From contig NZ_RCZA01000007.1 of the NCBI RefSeq assembly GCF_006438925.1, positions 189,611-253,610 of the forward strand: DNA of 64,000 nucleotides, read 5' to 3'. A program made the translations under genes and the position numbers. How positions within the stretch are numbered: position 1 is the stretch's first letter; each line of letters opens with the position of its first letter. Below the pieces are notes generated by a model. It did no database searches and had not been told where the DNA came from. It worked only from the letters and a program-made list of their open reading frames with translations. This document shows, one piece after another, positions 25,925 through 34,731 of this stretch. The DNA comes from Pseudomonas mandelii (GTDB lineage: Bacteria > Pseudomonadota > Gammaproteobacteria > Pseudomonadales > Pseudomonadaceae).

Positions 25925-26159
25925 CCACTCTCCAGAAAGAATACTGGGCCGATCTCAAGAATTTTCATGAAATCGAACGACAGAAACAGAGCGCCGTGAG
26001 CGCTGGCAAAGTGCGAAAGACTGGCACAGTGATGGCACCCAAGCCACCCTGACCTGTCTCGCGGCATCAAGAGACAGCTATAACTCGTTGTAGTTCTTGG
26101 CTTTTCTTATAAATCTACAGCTCTGATATGCTTTCCGGCCTTTGGTCCGAGGTAGCACC

Positions 26160-26966
26160 ATGCAACTCATCGATATCGGCGTCAACCTGACCAACCCCAG
26201 TTTTGCCGACAAACACCAGGCTGTACTCGACCGCGCCTACGCTGCCGGGGTCTGCCAATTGGTGCTCACCGGCACCAGTGTCGAGGGCAGCGAGCAGGCG
26301 CTGGAACTGTGCCGGCAACTGGACGAAACGGCTCAACGGCTGTTCGCCACAGCCGGCATTCACCCCCACTGCGCCAGCGACTGGAACGCCGACAGCGCCC
26401 AGCATCTGCGCAGTTTGCTCAAGGAGCCTAACGTCGTGGCGGTGGGTGAATGTGGGCTGGATTTCAATCGTGATTTCTCGCCGCGGCCGCAACAGGAAAA
26501 AGTCCTGGAAAAGCACTTGGAGTTGGCGGTCGAGCTGCAATTGCCGGTGTTCCTCCACGAGCGCGATGCCAGCCAGCGCTTGCTGGAAATCCTTCGCGAT
26601 TACCGCGATCAGTTGCCGGCCGCCGTGGTGCATTGCTTCACGGGCGAAAAGAAGGCGCTGTTCAGTTACCTCGATCTGGATTTGCACATCGGTATCACCG
26701 GCTGGATTTGTGATGAGCGCCGGGGCACGCACCTGCATCCGTTGGTGAAAGAGATCAAGCGGGGACGGTTAATGCTGGAGAGCGATGCGCCGTATCTGTT
26801 GCCGCGCAGTCTGCGACCCAAGCCGAAGAATGGTCGCAACGAACCGGCGTATCTGACTGAAGTGTTGCGGGAAGTGGCGTTGCATCGCGGGGAGAGCGAG
26901 GAAGATCTGGCTGCTCACAGCACGGCGTGTGCGCGAGCATTCTACGGGTTGCCTTCTGTTGATTGA
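26160..26966 (+). CDS. tatD: TatD-family metal-dependent deoxyribonuclease
   Basis: A 268-residue metal-dependent hydrolase. The N-terminus MQLIDIGVNLTNPSF matches the E. coli TatD type, in which the usual HxH is replaced by GVN. Metal ligands are suggested by GIHPHC, GECGLDF, FLHERDA, VHCFTG and SDAPYLLPR. Family members act as 3'-5' exonucleases in DNA repair and turnover. The ATG at 26160 follows GAGGT. It is monocistronic, converging with an acyl-CoA dehydrogenase gene. Confidence 0.92.
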   Translation: MQLIDIGVNLTNPSFADKHQAVLDRAYAAGVCQLVLTGTSVEGSEQALELCRQLDETAQRLFATAGIHPHCASDWNADSAQHLRSLLKEPNVVAVGECGLDFNRDFSPRPQQEKVLEKHLELAVELQLPVFLHERDASQRLLEILRDYRDQLPAAVVHCFTGEKKALFSYLDLDLHIGITGWICDERRGTHLHPLVKEIKRGRLMLESDAPYLLPRSLRPKPKNGRNEPAYLTEVLREVALHRGESEEDLAAHSTACARAFYGLPSVD

Positions 26967-27023
26967 TGCAGCGTCAACGCTATCGCGAGCCTGATCCAGG
27001 CCCGCGATACAAGCGTCGCTGTC

Positions 27024-28253
27024 TTAGTGACTGCTGCGCATCATCTCTTTAGGTACGTACTTGCCGATCTCGAACTTGCCGATCGCCGCGCGGTGCACTT
27101 CGTCCGGGCCGTCGGCCAGGCGCAGGGTGCGTTGCATCGCATACATGTAGGCCAGTGGGAAATCGTTGGACACCCCTGCCCCGCCATGGATCTGGATCGC
27201 CCGGTCAATCACCCGCAAGGCCACGTTCGGCGCGACAACCTTGATCTGAGCGATTTCGCTTTTCGCAATCTTGTTGCCGACGGTGTCCATCATGTACGCC
27301 GCTTTTAATGTCAGCAGGCGTGCCATGTCGATTTCCATCCGCGAGTCGGCGATTTTGTCGATGTTGCCGCCCAGACGTGCCAAAGGTTTACCGAACGCAG
27401 TACGGGTTACCGCCCGTTTGCACATCAGTTCCAATGCACGTTCCGCCATGCCGATTGAACGCATGCAGTGGTGAATCCGTCCCGGGCCAAGGCGACCCTG
27501 AGCAATTTCGAAGCCGCGGCCTTCGCCCAACAGGACGTTTTCGTACGGCACGCGGACGTTTTCGAACAGCACTTCGGCGTGGCCGTGGGGTGCGTCGTCG
27601 TAACCGAACACTGGCAGCGGACGAACGATCTTCACGCCCGGGGCATCCACCGGCACCAGAATCATCGAGTGCTGCGCATGACGCGGCGCGTCAGGATCGC
27701 TCAGGCCCATGAAGATCAGAATCTTGCACCGTGGATCGCAGGCGCCTGAGGTCCACCATTTTTTGCCGTTGATCACCCACTCGTCGCCATCACGCACGGC
27801 GCGGGCGGCCATGTTGGTGGCGTCGGACGAGGCCACGTCGGGTTCAGTCATGGCGAACGCCGAGCGTATCTCGCCGCGCAGCAATGGTTCGAGCCAGCGT
27901 TGCTTCTGCTCTCCGTTGGCGTAACGCACCAGCACTTCCATGTTGCCCGTGTCTGGCGCAGAGCAGTTGAACGGCTCGGGGCCCAGCAGCGAACGGCCCA
28001 TGATTTCTGCCAACGGCGCGTATTCGAGGTTGGTCAGGCCAGCGCCGAGCTCGGACTCAGGCAGAAACAAATTCCACAAACCTTCAGCCTTGGCCTTGAG
28101 TTTGAGCTCCTCCATGATTGCGGTCGGCTGCCAGCGATCGCCCTCGGCGACCTGGCGCTCGAACACCGCTTCGGCGGGATAAACGTAGGTATCCATGAAC
28201 GCGGTCACGCGCTCACGCAGTTCTTGCACCTTGGGCGAATAAGCGAAATCCAT
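27024..28253 (-). CDS. Acyl-CoA dehydrogenase family protein
   Basis: FAD-dependent dehydrogenase of 409 residues. The N-terminal helical domain is followed by the middle-domain signature AFAMTEPDVASSDATNM and WVINGKKWWTSG, then the C-terminal helical domain with RTAFGKPL and IQIHGGAGVSNDFPLA. The fold is clear; chain length and substrate are not. It is divergent from a LysR regulator gene with a 165-base gap, suggesting control by that regulator. Confidence 0.92.
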   Translation of the reverse strand: MDFAYSPKVQELRERVTAFMDTYVYPAEAVFERQVAEGDRWQPTAIMEELKLKAKAEGLWNLFLPESELGAGLTNLEYAPLAEIMGRSLLGPEPFNCSAPDTGNMEVLVRYANGEQKQRWLEPLLRGEIRSAFAMTEPDVASSDATNMAARAVRDGDEWVINGKKWWTSGACDPRCKILIFMGLSDPDAPRHAQHSMILVPVDAPGVKIVRPLPVFGYDDAPHGHAEVLFENVRVPYENVLLGEGRGFEIAQGRLGPGRIHHCMRSIGMAERALELMCKRAVTRTAFGKPLARLGGNIDKIADSRMEIDMARLLTLKAAYMMDTVGNKIAKSEIAQIKVVAPNVALRVIDRAIQIHGGAGVSNDFPLAYMYAMQRTLRLADGPDEVHRAAIGKFEIGKYVPKEMMRSSH

Positions 28254-28418
28254 GGGCAGCTCTACCTTTTAACGGAGGGTTTTGATGAGTTGTTCAGGTC
28301 ATGCAATCGATGCTAGAACAGCTACGAAAATTTACCTAGCCTATTCTCGGCGTGTATTAACATTCATCACCGATATATGATCGGCTGATCGAGAGCCCAA
28401 CAATAAGAGTGCAGCGCA

Positions 28419-29348
28419 ATGAATCTGAGCAAGGTCGACCTCAACCTTTTCATCGTCTTCGACGCGATCTACACCGAAGCCAACCTGACCCGTGCAGGGC
28501 AGATTGTCGGCATTACTCAACCGGCGGTCTCGAACGCTCTGGCCCGTCTGCGCGAGACCTTCAATGATCCATTGTTCGTGCGTACCGCTCAGGGCATGGT
28601 CCCGACGCCCATGGCGCAGAACATTATCGGACCAGTACGCAACGCCCTCTCCCTGCTGCGGGTGTCGGTGCAGGAAAGCCGTATTTTCAACCCGTTGCAG
28701 GCGGTAAAGACCTACCGCATCAGCATGACCGACCTCACCGAAGCGGTGATCCTGCCGCCGCTGTTTCAGCGCCTGCGGCGCCTGGCGCCGACGGTGATCA
28801 TCGAAAGCTTCCTGTCCAAGCGCCGGGAAACCACCAAGGAGCTGGCGGCCGGGCGTCTTGATTTCGCCGTCGATGCCCCCCTCAACACTGACCCGCAAGT
28901 GCGCCACGTCAAGTTGATGGAAGACCGGTACGTGTGCGCCATGCGCAAGGGCCATCCGCTGGCAGGCAAAGAGAAATTCACCCTAGATGATTATCTGTCG
29001 CTGACCCATATCCATATTTCCAGCCGTCGTAGTGGTCTGGGCCATGTCGACCTGGCTTTGGGCAAAATGGGCATCCAGCGCAAGATCGCCCTGCGATCCC
29101 AGCATTACTTGATGGCATCTCAGGTGTTGCAGCAAACCGACATGGTGATGACCGTGCCGGAACGCTTCGCCCGTCGCCATGATTTGTACTCGGTGAACCT
29201 GCCGGTCAACGATGTGCCGCCGGTAGAAACCCACCTCTATTGGCACGAAAGCACCGACCAGGACCCGGCCAACCGCTGGATGCGCGAGCAGATGATCGAG
29301 TTGTGCCAGCAGGTGACGGCGCATGAGAAGAAGCTCGACAAAATGTAG
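28419..29348 (+). CDS. LysR-family regulator (NodD/LeuO-like branch)
   Basis: A 309-residue LysR regulator. The N-terminus VDLNLFIVFDAIYTEANLTRAGQ and the recognition helix TQPAVSNALARLRETF place it in the branch that includes NodD- and LeuO-like proteins. The divergent acyl-CoA dehydrogenase is its likely target. Between the genes CCGAT and ATCGG at 28370-28384 form an inverted pair with a five-base spacer, which is a possible operator half-site arrangement. Confidence 0.9.
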   Translation: MNLSKVDLNLFIVFDAIYTEANLTRAGQIVGITQPAVSNALARLRETFNDPLFVRTAQGMVPTPMAQNIIGPVRNALSLLRVSVQESRIFNPLQAVKTYRISMTDLTEAVILPPLFQRLRRLAPTVIIESFLSKRRETTKELAAGRLDFAVDAPLNTDPQVRHVKLMEDRYVCAMRKGHPLAGKEKFTLDDYLSLTHIHISSRRSGLGHVDLALGKMGIQRKIALRSQHYLMASQVLQQTDMVMTVPERFARRHDLYSVNLPVNDVPPVETHLYWHESTDQDPANRWMREQMIELCQQVTAHEKKLDKM

Positions 29349-29370
29349 GACTTTGCACCGAGGCGCCTCA

Positions 29371-29453
29371 TTCGCGAGCAGGCTCGCTCCCACATTTAAC
29401 CCGGTTCTTCCAGAAAGAATGCAGTCGAATGTGGGAGCGAGCCTGCTCGCGAA
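29371..29453. repeat. REPIN, tgtgggagcgag family
   Basis: Two 24-base inverted arms separated by about 35 bases, located after the LysR stop and before the liuR promoter. Confidence 0.9.
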
Positions 29454-29486
29454 GGGGCCGGCAATGACAGCAAAAATCCACGCCCC

Positions 29487-29502
29487 TTGACGTAAACGTC
29501 AA
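29487..29502. promoter_or_regulatory. LiuR box upstream of liuR
   Basis: The palindrome TTGACGTAAACGTCAA fits the known LiuR (MerR-type) operator. Its TTGACG half can also act as a -35 element for liuR, with a TTAGCT-like -10 about 18-19 bases away, the usual MerR spacing. This suggests autoregulation. Confidence 0.75.
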
Positions 29503-29544
29503 CCTGCCATTAGCTTAGCGCCATGACCTTTTTCGAGCGCTTCC

Positions 29545-29946
29545 ATGAGCAGCCAGACCTATAGCATTTCCGACCTCGCCCGCGAGCTCGACATCACCAC
29601 CCGGGCCATTCGCTTTTATGAAGAGCAAGGCCTGCTCAGCCCCGAGCGACGCGGCCAGGAACGCATCTACTCGCCCCGTGACAAGGTCAGCCTGAAGCTG
29701 ATCCTGCGGGGCAAGCGCATTGGTTTCTCCCTGGCCGAATGCCGCGAGCTGATCGAACTCTACGACCCCACCGGCGGCAATCAGAAACAGCTGCAAACCA
29801 TGCTGACCAAAATCGCTGAGCGTCGTGAACAGCTCGAGCAGCAGATGCTCGACATCGAACAGATGAAGCTGGAGCTGGACACCGCGCAGGAGCGCTGCAC
29901 CCAGGCGCTGGAACAGACGATCAAAAACCAGCAGGTCATTCAGTAG
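29545..29946 (+). CDS. liuR: LiuR, MerR-type regulator of leucine catabolism
   Basis: MerR-family regulator of 133 residues. The winged helix-turn-helix covers residues 5-72 (TYSISDLARELDITTRAIRFYEEQGLLSP) and a coiled coil covers about 80-130. No metal-binding cysteines are present, consistent with a metabolite sensor. LiuR-type boxes lie before this gene and before liuA. It precedes liuE, with a REPIN in the gap. Confidence 0.9.
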   Translation: MSSQTYSISDLARELDITTRAIRFYEEQGLLSPERRGQERIYSPRDKVSLKLILRGKRIGFSLAECRELIELYDPTGGNQKQLQTMLTKIAERREQLEQQMLDIEQMKLELDTAQERCTQALEQTIKNQQVIQ

Positions 29947-29962
29947 GTCTACACAAATCTAA

Positions 29963-30052
29963 TGTGGGAGCGGGCTTGCTCGCGAAGGCGATCAGTCAGC
30001 CAACATCAATGTTGAATGTAAGTCCGCTTTCGCGAGCAAGCCCGCTCCCACA
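29963..30052. repeat. REPIN with cgggcttg arms
   Basis: Inverted arms tgtgggagcgggcttgctcg and complement, with the central acatcaatgttgaatgta core also found in the element at 50749. It lies between liuR and liuE. Confidence 0.9.
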
Positions 30053-30089
30053 TTTGAACAGTGTTCGTCCATAACAATAGGTCAATCCC

Positions 30090-30989
30090 ATGTCCCTACC
30101 CACTCACGTACGCCTGGTCGAAGTCGGCCCACGCGACGGTCTGCAAAACGAAGCCCAACCCATCAGCGTTGCGGACAAGGTGCAACTGGTCGACGCGCTG
30201 ACCGCCGCCGGTCTCGGCTATATAGAAGTCGGCAGTTTTGTGTCGCCCAAATGGGTACCGCAAATGGCCGGTTCCGCCGACGTCTTCGCGCAGATCCAGC
30301 GCAAGCCGGGCGTGACTTATGGTGCACTCGCCCCCAACCTGCGCGGGTTTGAAGACGCCATTGCAGCCGGGGTCAAGGAAGTCGCGGTCTTCGCTGCCGC
30401 GTCGGAATCGTTTTCCCAGCGCAACATCAATTGCTCGATCAGCGAAAGCCTGGAGCGCTTCGTGCCGATCATGGACGCCGCCAGGCAACACGGTGTCAGC
30501 GTGCGCGGTTACGTGTCCTGTGTGCTGGGCTGCCCTTACGAAGGTAACGTTGCGCCTGCACAAGTCGCTCGGGTCGCTCGCGAGCTCTACGCGATGGGCT
30601 GCTATGAAGTTTCCCTCGGCGACACCATCGGCACCGGCACCGCTGGCGCGACCCGCAAGATGTTCGAGGTGGTGTCAGCCGACGTCCCCCGTGAAAAACT
30701 GGCCGGGCACTTCCACGACACCTATGGCCAGGCCATGGCCAACATTTACGCCAGTCTGCTGGAAGGCATCTCGGTGTTCGACAGCTCCATCGCCGGTCTC
30801 GGCGGCTGCCCGTACGCCAAGGGCGCCAGCGGTAACGTCGCTACCGAAGACGTGGTTTACCTGCTCAATGGCCTGGGTATCCAGACCGGTATCGACCTGG
30901 ACGCCTTGATTCTGGCCGGTCAGCAGATTTGCACGGTGCTGGGGCGAGCGACCGGTTCGCGAGTGGCCAAGGCTCGTAGCGCACAGTGA
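30090..30989 (+). CDS. liuE: Hydroxymethylglutaryl-CoA lyase (LiuE/MvaB)
   Basis: Last enzyme of leucine breakdown; it cleaves HMG-CoA into acetyl-CoA and acetoacetate. It is 299 residues with the TIM-barrel metal motifs VEVGPRDGLQNE, GHFHDTYGQ (the HxH pair) and the signature GLGGCPYAKGASGN containing the catalytic cysteine. It is separated from liuABCD by the CrcY small RNA and an acyl-CoA synthetase gene, but LiuR-type boxes link both parts. Confidence 0.96.
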   Translation: MSLPTHVRLVEVGPRDGLQNEAQPISVADKVQLVDALTAAGLGYIEVGSFVSPKWVPQMAGSADVFAQIQRKPGVTYGALAPNLRGFEDAIAAGVKEVAVFAAASESFSQRNINCSISESLERFVPIMDAARQHGVSVRGYVSCVLGCPYEGNVAPAQVARVARELYAMGCYEVSLGDTIGTGTAGATRKMFEVVSADVPREKLAGHFHDTYGQAMANIYASLLEGISVFDSSIAGLGGCPYAKGASGNVATEDVVYLLNGLGIQTGIDLDALILAGQQICTVLGRATGSRVAKARSAQ

Positions 30990-31008
30990 GTGCGCGGATG
31001 TGACCGGG

Positions 31009-31050
31009 TGTTACCGCCGCGTCTGAAACGTGGGGCGCAAGCGAGTAACA
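31009..31050. promoter_or_regulatory. Candidate CbrB enhancer site upstream of CrcY
   Basis: TGTTAC at 31009-31014 and its inverse GTAACA at 31045-31050 flank a 30-base spacer about 80-120 bases before the sigma-54 promoter. TGTTAC/GTAACA pairs are reported targets of the response regulator CbrB, which activates the Crc-antagonist RNAs. The spacing here is larger than the usual one, so the exact arrangement is uncertain. Confidence 0.6.
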
Positions 31051-31130
31051 CGGAAACAAACTGTCGGGGTTTGACTGAACGAAAAAACCGAAAAAATCAC
31101 AACTTATTGATTTTAAAGAATTTTTAAAAG

Positions 31131-31147
31131 TTGGCACGGCTTCTGCT
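31131..31147 (+). promoter_or_regulatory. Sigma-54 promoter of CrcY
   Basis: TTGGCACGG followed by TTCTGCT gives the -24 GG (31133-31134) and -12 GC (31145-31146) with exactly ten bases between, the strict RpoN arrangement. Confidence 0.9.
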
Positions 31148-31157
31148 ATCTCTATGG

Positions 31158-31545
31158 CATAACAAGAACAAAAAAAGCGGCAAACCTAATAAAAATAAGA
31201 CGTAACGACTCTGACATAACAAAAACAACACGGCAGAGACGCAGCTAACAGATTTTTTTGGAGAGGATGTGCTTTTCAGGGTGCTTTTCGGAGTAACCCG
31301 CAACCGGGCAGAGAACAATAAAACTACCTTCAGGTAGCTCCCGAACTGGTTGGATCGCTTAGCGAAAAAGTAGATCAGCGCTCAAAAAAATACGTTTGCT
31401 CTTGATCCCGGATGGGGATCGACAAAAACAGCGGTAAAGGGTCACGGTTTCCAAAAACAACAACAGACCGCCCCTCAATAATAAAAAAAGAGCACGCGCA
31501 ACGACAAAATTAAAGGGGAGCTTCGGCTCCCCTTTGTGCTTTCTG
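31158..31545 (+). ncRNA. crcY: CrcY small RNA, Hfq/Crc antagonist
   Basis: An A-rich non-coding transcript of about 380 bases that should sequester Hfq/Crc and relieve carbon catabolite repression. It carries repeated CA-type motifs: near 31161 (aacaagaacaaaaaa), 31188, 31218 (aacaaaaacaaca), 31313, 31421, 31451 (ccaaaaacaacaacag) and 31476. It starts about 11 bases after a sigma-54 promoter with a CbrB-like site upstream and ends in a stable hairpin. Its place just after the HMG-CoA lyase gene is, as I recall, that of crcY rather than crcZ in P. putida. Confidence 0.88.
31512..31535 (+). terminator. CrcY terminator hairpin
   Basis: aaaggggagc and gctccccttt pair around a TTCG loop; a moderately T-rich stretch (gtgctttct) follows. 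Confidence 0.85.
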
Positions 31546-31577
31546 GTGTTTGGGTTTTTCCAAAATATCGCAGTCTT

Positions 31578-31660
31578 GTAGGAGCTGGCGCAGCCTGCGA
31601 TCTTTTGATCTGAACCTTTTGCGCCAAGCCCAAAAGATCGCAGCCTCCGGCAGCTCCTAC
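31578..31660. repeat. REPIN, gtaggagctg/gatctttt family
   Basis: Inverted arms gtaggagctggcgcagcctg...gatctttt and aaaagatcgcag...cagctcctac flank an AT-poor loop. It separates CrcY from the acyl-CoA synthetase gene. Confidence 0.88.
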
Positions 31661-33351
31661 GGTATCGCTTTGAGCTCCTCGATACTGATCTCACGCATCC
31701 GAAACTTCTGGATCTTCCCGGTCACGGTCATCGGAAACTCATCGACGAATTTAAAGTAACGCGGTGTCTTGAAGTGCGCGATGCGTTCCTTGCACCACGT
31801 TTGCAGCTCCTGCTCGGTAGCACTGTGGCCCGGATGGAATTTGATCCAGGCAACAATCTCTTCGCCATACCGCGAACACGGAATCCCGATCACTTGCACA
31901 TCCGCCACCGCCGGATGAGTAAAGAAGAACTCTTCCAGCTCCCGCGGGTAAATATTCTCACCACCGCGGATGATCATGTCCTTGTTACGTCCGGCAATGC
32001 ATACGTAGCCTTCGTCGTTCATGCTCGCCAGATCACCGGTGTGCATCCAGCCTGCCTGGTCGATGGCTTCCGCGGTGCCTTGCGGGTTGTTCCAGTAACC
32101 GAGCATCACGCTGTAGCCGCGGGTGCACAGCTCACCGATAGTGCCGCGCGGCACCAGGTTGCCCGCCTCGTCGATGATCTTGCTTTCCAGTTGTGGCTGG
32201 GTGCGACCGACGGTGGTGACGCGCAATTCCAGTTCGTCTGACGGACCGGTCTGCAACGACACCGGACTTGTTTCCGTCATGCCGTAGGCAATCTGCACTT
32301 CGCTCATGTGCATTTCACTGATGACCCGACGCATCACTTCAATCGGACAGGTCGCCCCGGCCATGATCCCGGTGCGCAGGCTCGACAGATCGAATTCACC
32401 GCGTTTGGGCTGATCGAGCATGGCGATGAACATGGTCGGCACGCCATAGAGCGCGGTGGCCTTTTCTTCGGCGACCGTGGTCAGGGTCAGCAGCGGATCG
32501 AAGGCATCGTTGGGGTAAATCATGGTGCTGCCGTGGGTCATGCAACCCAGGTTGCCCATGACCATGCCGAAGCAGTGATACAGCGGCACCGGGATGACCA
32601 GACGATCACTTGCGGTCAACCCCAGGCTTTCGCCGACCATGTAGCCGTTGTTGAGAATGTTGTAGTGGCTGAGGGTCGCGCCCTTGGGAAAACCGGTGGT
32701 GCCGGAGGTGTATTGAATGTTCACCGGTTGATCGAAATGAAGGCTGTCCCGGCGTTCACGCAACTGCTCGACCGACACGCTCCCCGCAAGATCGGTCAAT
32801 TGCGACCACGGCAGGAAACCCGATGGCGGCTGTGCATCAAGGCTGATGACACCGCGCAGCTCCGGCAGTCGTTCGCTCTGCAATTTTCCGATGGAGTGCT
32901 CAGTCAGCTCGGGAACGAGGCCTTGCAGCATCCCGTGATAGTCGGAGGTCTTGAAGGCGCCTGCGCAGACCAGCCATTGGCAACCGGATTGCTTCAACAC
33001 ATATTCGAGTTCAGAGCTGCGGTAGGCCGGATTGATGTTGACCAGAATCACGCCGATTTTCGCGCTGGCGAACTGGCTGATACACCATTGGGCGCAGTTC
33101 GGTGCCCAGATACCCAGACGATCACCGGTCTGCAAACCCAGCGCCAACAGCGCTTTGGCATGCAGATCCACGGTTTCGGCCAGTTGCTGCCAGGTGTAAC
33201 GCAACTGCTGATGACGCACGACCAGCGCCTCCCCGGTCGGGTACTGCGCGACAGTGTTATCGAACGCCTGGCCGATGGTCATCGCCAGCAAGGCTTTGTC
33301 CTGGGAACCACGGGTGTAACTGCGCTGCGGGCTTGCACTGGGTTGATCCAT
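31657..33351 (-). CDS. Acyl-CoA synthetase (AMP-binding), liu-linked
   Basis: Cytoplasmic acid-CoA ligase of the ANL superfamily, 564 residues. It has the P-loop YTSGTTGFPKG, the A5 motif YGMTETSP, HTGDLASMNDEGY and the catalytic C-terminal lysine in MTVTGKIQKF. The ATG at 33351 has AGGGG upstream. It is divergent from liuA across a region with two LiuR boxes, so it probably belongs to branched-chain or short-chain acid use. The exact acid cannot be read. The REPIN end overlaps its stop region. Confidence 0.9.
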   Translation of the reverse strand: MDQPSASPQRSYTRGSQDKALLAMTIGQAFDNTVAQYPTGEALVVRHQQLRYTWQQLAETVDLHAKALLALGLQTGDRLGIWAPNCAQWCISQFASAKIGVILVNINPAYRSSELEYVLKQSGCQWLVCAGAFKTSDYHGMLQGLVPELTEHSIGKLQSERLPELRGVISLDAQPPSGFLPWSQLTDLAGSVSVEQLRERRDSLHFDQPVNIQYTSGTTGFPKGATLSHYNILNNGYMVGESLGLTASDRLVIPVPLYHCFGMVMGNLGCMTHGSTMIYPNDAFDPLLTLTTVAEEKATALYGVPTMFIAMLDQPKRGEFDLSSLRTGIMAGATCPIEVMRRVISEMHMSEVQIAYGMTETSPVSLQTGPSDELELRVTTVGRTQPQLESKIIDEAGNLVPRGTIGELCTRGYSVMLGYWNNPQGTAEAIDQAGWMHTGDLASMNDEGYVCIAGRNKDMIIRGGENIYPRELEEFFFTHPAVADVQVIGIPCSRYGEEIVAWIKFHPGHSATEQELQTWCKERIAHFKTPRYFKFVDEFPMTVTGKIQKFRMREISIEELKAIP

Positions 33352-33441
33352 GACGACCCCTATTGTCTTTATTAGTGGGTTGTTGGAACGAGGCATATGG
33401 CTAGCCCCGATCATTCAGAACTGGCTCTACTCTCGCTCAAG

Positions 33442-33458
33442 TTGACGTTAACGTAAAG
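33442..33458. promoter_or_regulatory. LiuR box 1 before liuA
   Basis: TTGACGTTAACGTAAAG contains the palindrome ACGTTAACGT and matches the box before liuR. It lies between the divergent acyl-CoA synthetase and liuA genes. Confidence 0.75.
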
Positions 33459-33485
33459 GGTGATTGACAGCCATTCGTCACAGGC

Positions 33486-33501
33486 TTACGTTAACGTAAA
33501 G
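33486..33501. promoter_or_regulatory. LiuR box 2 before liuA
   Basis: TTACGTTAACGTAAAG, a second copy of the palindrome centred 44 bases from box 1 and 55 bases before the liuA start. The two boxes may serve the two divergent promoters. Confidence 0.75.
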
Positions 33502-33555
33502 GTGAGAACCAAATCACGGCCCTCCCTACCCTACAAAAAAGCCAAAAGGTGACCC

Positions 33556-34719
33556 ATGAGCTACCCATCCCTGAACTTTGCCCTCGGTGAAACCATCGAC
33601 ATGCTGCGCGATCAGGTTCAGTCCTTCGTCGCCAAAGAGATCGCACCACGCGCTGCTCAAATCGACATCGACAACCTGTTCCCCGCCGACCTGTGGCGCA
33701 AGTTCGGCGACATGGGCCTGCTGGGCGTTACCGTCCCGGAAGAGTACGGCGGTGCTGGCCTGGGTTACCTGGCCCACGTAGTGATCATGGAAGAAATCAG
33801 CCGTGGTTCGGCCTCGGTCGCCCTGTCCTACGGCGCGCACTCCAACCTCTGCGTCAACCAGATCAACCGCAACGGCAATCACGAACAGAAAACCAAATAC
33901 CTGCCGAAGCTGATCAGCGGCGAACACATCGGCGCCCTGGCCATGAGCGAACCGAATGCCGGTTCCGACGTGGTGTCGATGAAACTGCGCGCCGATAAAC
34001 GCGGCGATCACTACGTGCTCAACGGCAGCAAGACCTGGATCACTAACGGCCCGGACGCCAACACCTACGTGATCTACGCCAAGACCGACCTGGAAAAAGG
34101 CCCCCACGGCATCACCGCGTTCATCGTAGAGCGTGATTCCAAAGGCTTCAGCCGCAGCAACAAATTCGACAAGCTCGGCATGCGCGGTTCCAACACCTGC
34201 GAGCTGTTCTTCGATGACGTGGAAGTGCCGGAAGAAAACATCCTCGGCGTACTCAACGGCGGCGTGAAAGTGCTGATGAGCGGCCTCGATTACGAACGCG
34301 TTGTCCTGTCCGGCGGCCCGACCGGGATCATGCAAGCCTGCATGGACTTGATCGTGCCGTACATCCACGACCGCAAGCAGTTCGGCCAAAGCATCGGCGA
34401 ATTCCAGCTGATCCAGGGCAAGGTCGCCGACATGTACACCCAACTCAACGCCAGCCGTGCCTACCTCTATGCGGTTGCGCAAGCGTGCGAACGCGGCGAA
34501 ACCGCCCGCAAGGACGCCGCCGGAGTAATCCTCTACAGCGCCGAATGCGCGACCCGAATGGCCCTCGACGCGATCCAGATTCTCGGTGGCAATGGCTACA
34601 TCAACGAATTCCCGGCCGGTCGTCTGCTGCGTGACGCCAAGCTGTACGAAATCGGCGCTGGCACCAGTGAGATCCGTCGCATGCTGATCGGTCGCGAACT
34701 GTTCAACGAAACCCGCTAA
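33556..34719 (+). CDS. liuA: Isovaleryl-CoA dehydrogenase (LiuA)
   Basis: FAD enzyme that oxidises isovaleryl-CoA to 3-methylcrotonyl-CoA in leucine catabolism. It is 387 residues. Diagnostic segments are LAMSEPNAGSDVVSMKLRA, WITNGPDANTYVIYAKTD and, near the C-terminus, ILGGNGYINEFPAGRLLRDAKLYEIGAGTSEIRR. It is the first gene of liuABCD, with 12 bases to liuB. Confidence 0.97.
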   Translation: MSYPSLNFALGETIDMLRDQVQSFVAKEIAPRAAQIDIDNLFPADLWRKFGDMGLLGVTVPEEYGGAGLGYLAHVVIMEEISRGSASVALSYGAHSNLCVNQINRNGNHEQKTKYLPKLISGEHIGALAMSEPNAGSDVVSMKLRADKRGDHYVLNGSKTWITNGPDANTYVIYAKTDLEKGPHGITAFIVERDSKGFSRSNKFDKLGMRGSNTCELFFDDVEVPEENILGVLNGGVKVLMSGLDYERVVLSGGPTGIMQACMDLIVPYIHDRKQFGQSIGEFQLIQGKVADMYTQLNASRAYLYAVAQACERGETARKDAAGVILYSAECATRMALDAIQILGGNGYINEFPAGRLLRDAKLYEIGAGTSEIRRMLIGRELFNETR

Positions 34720-34731
34720 ACGGAGCTGTCC

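Noticed and set aside
31124..31694. Short minus-strand frames within the CrcY region
   Set aside because: They lie over an RNA with promoter, motifs and terminator of a non-coding gene; the translated products are low-complexity.
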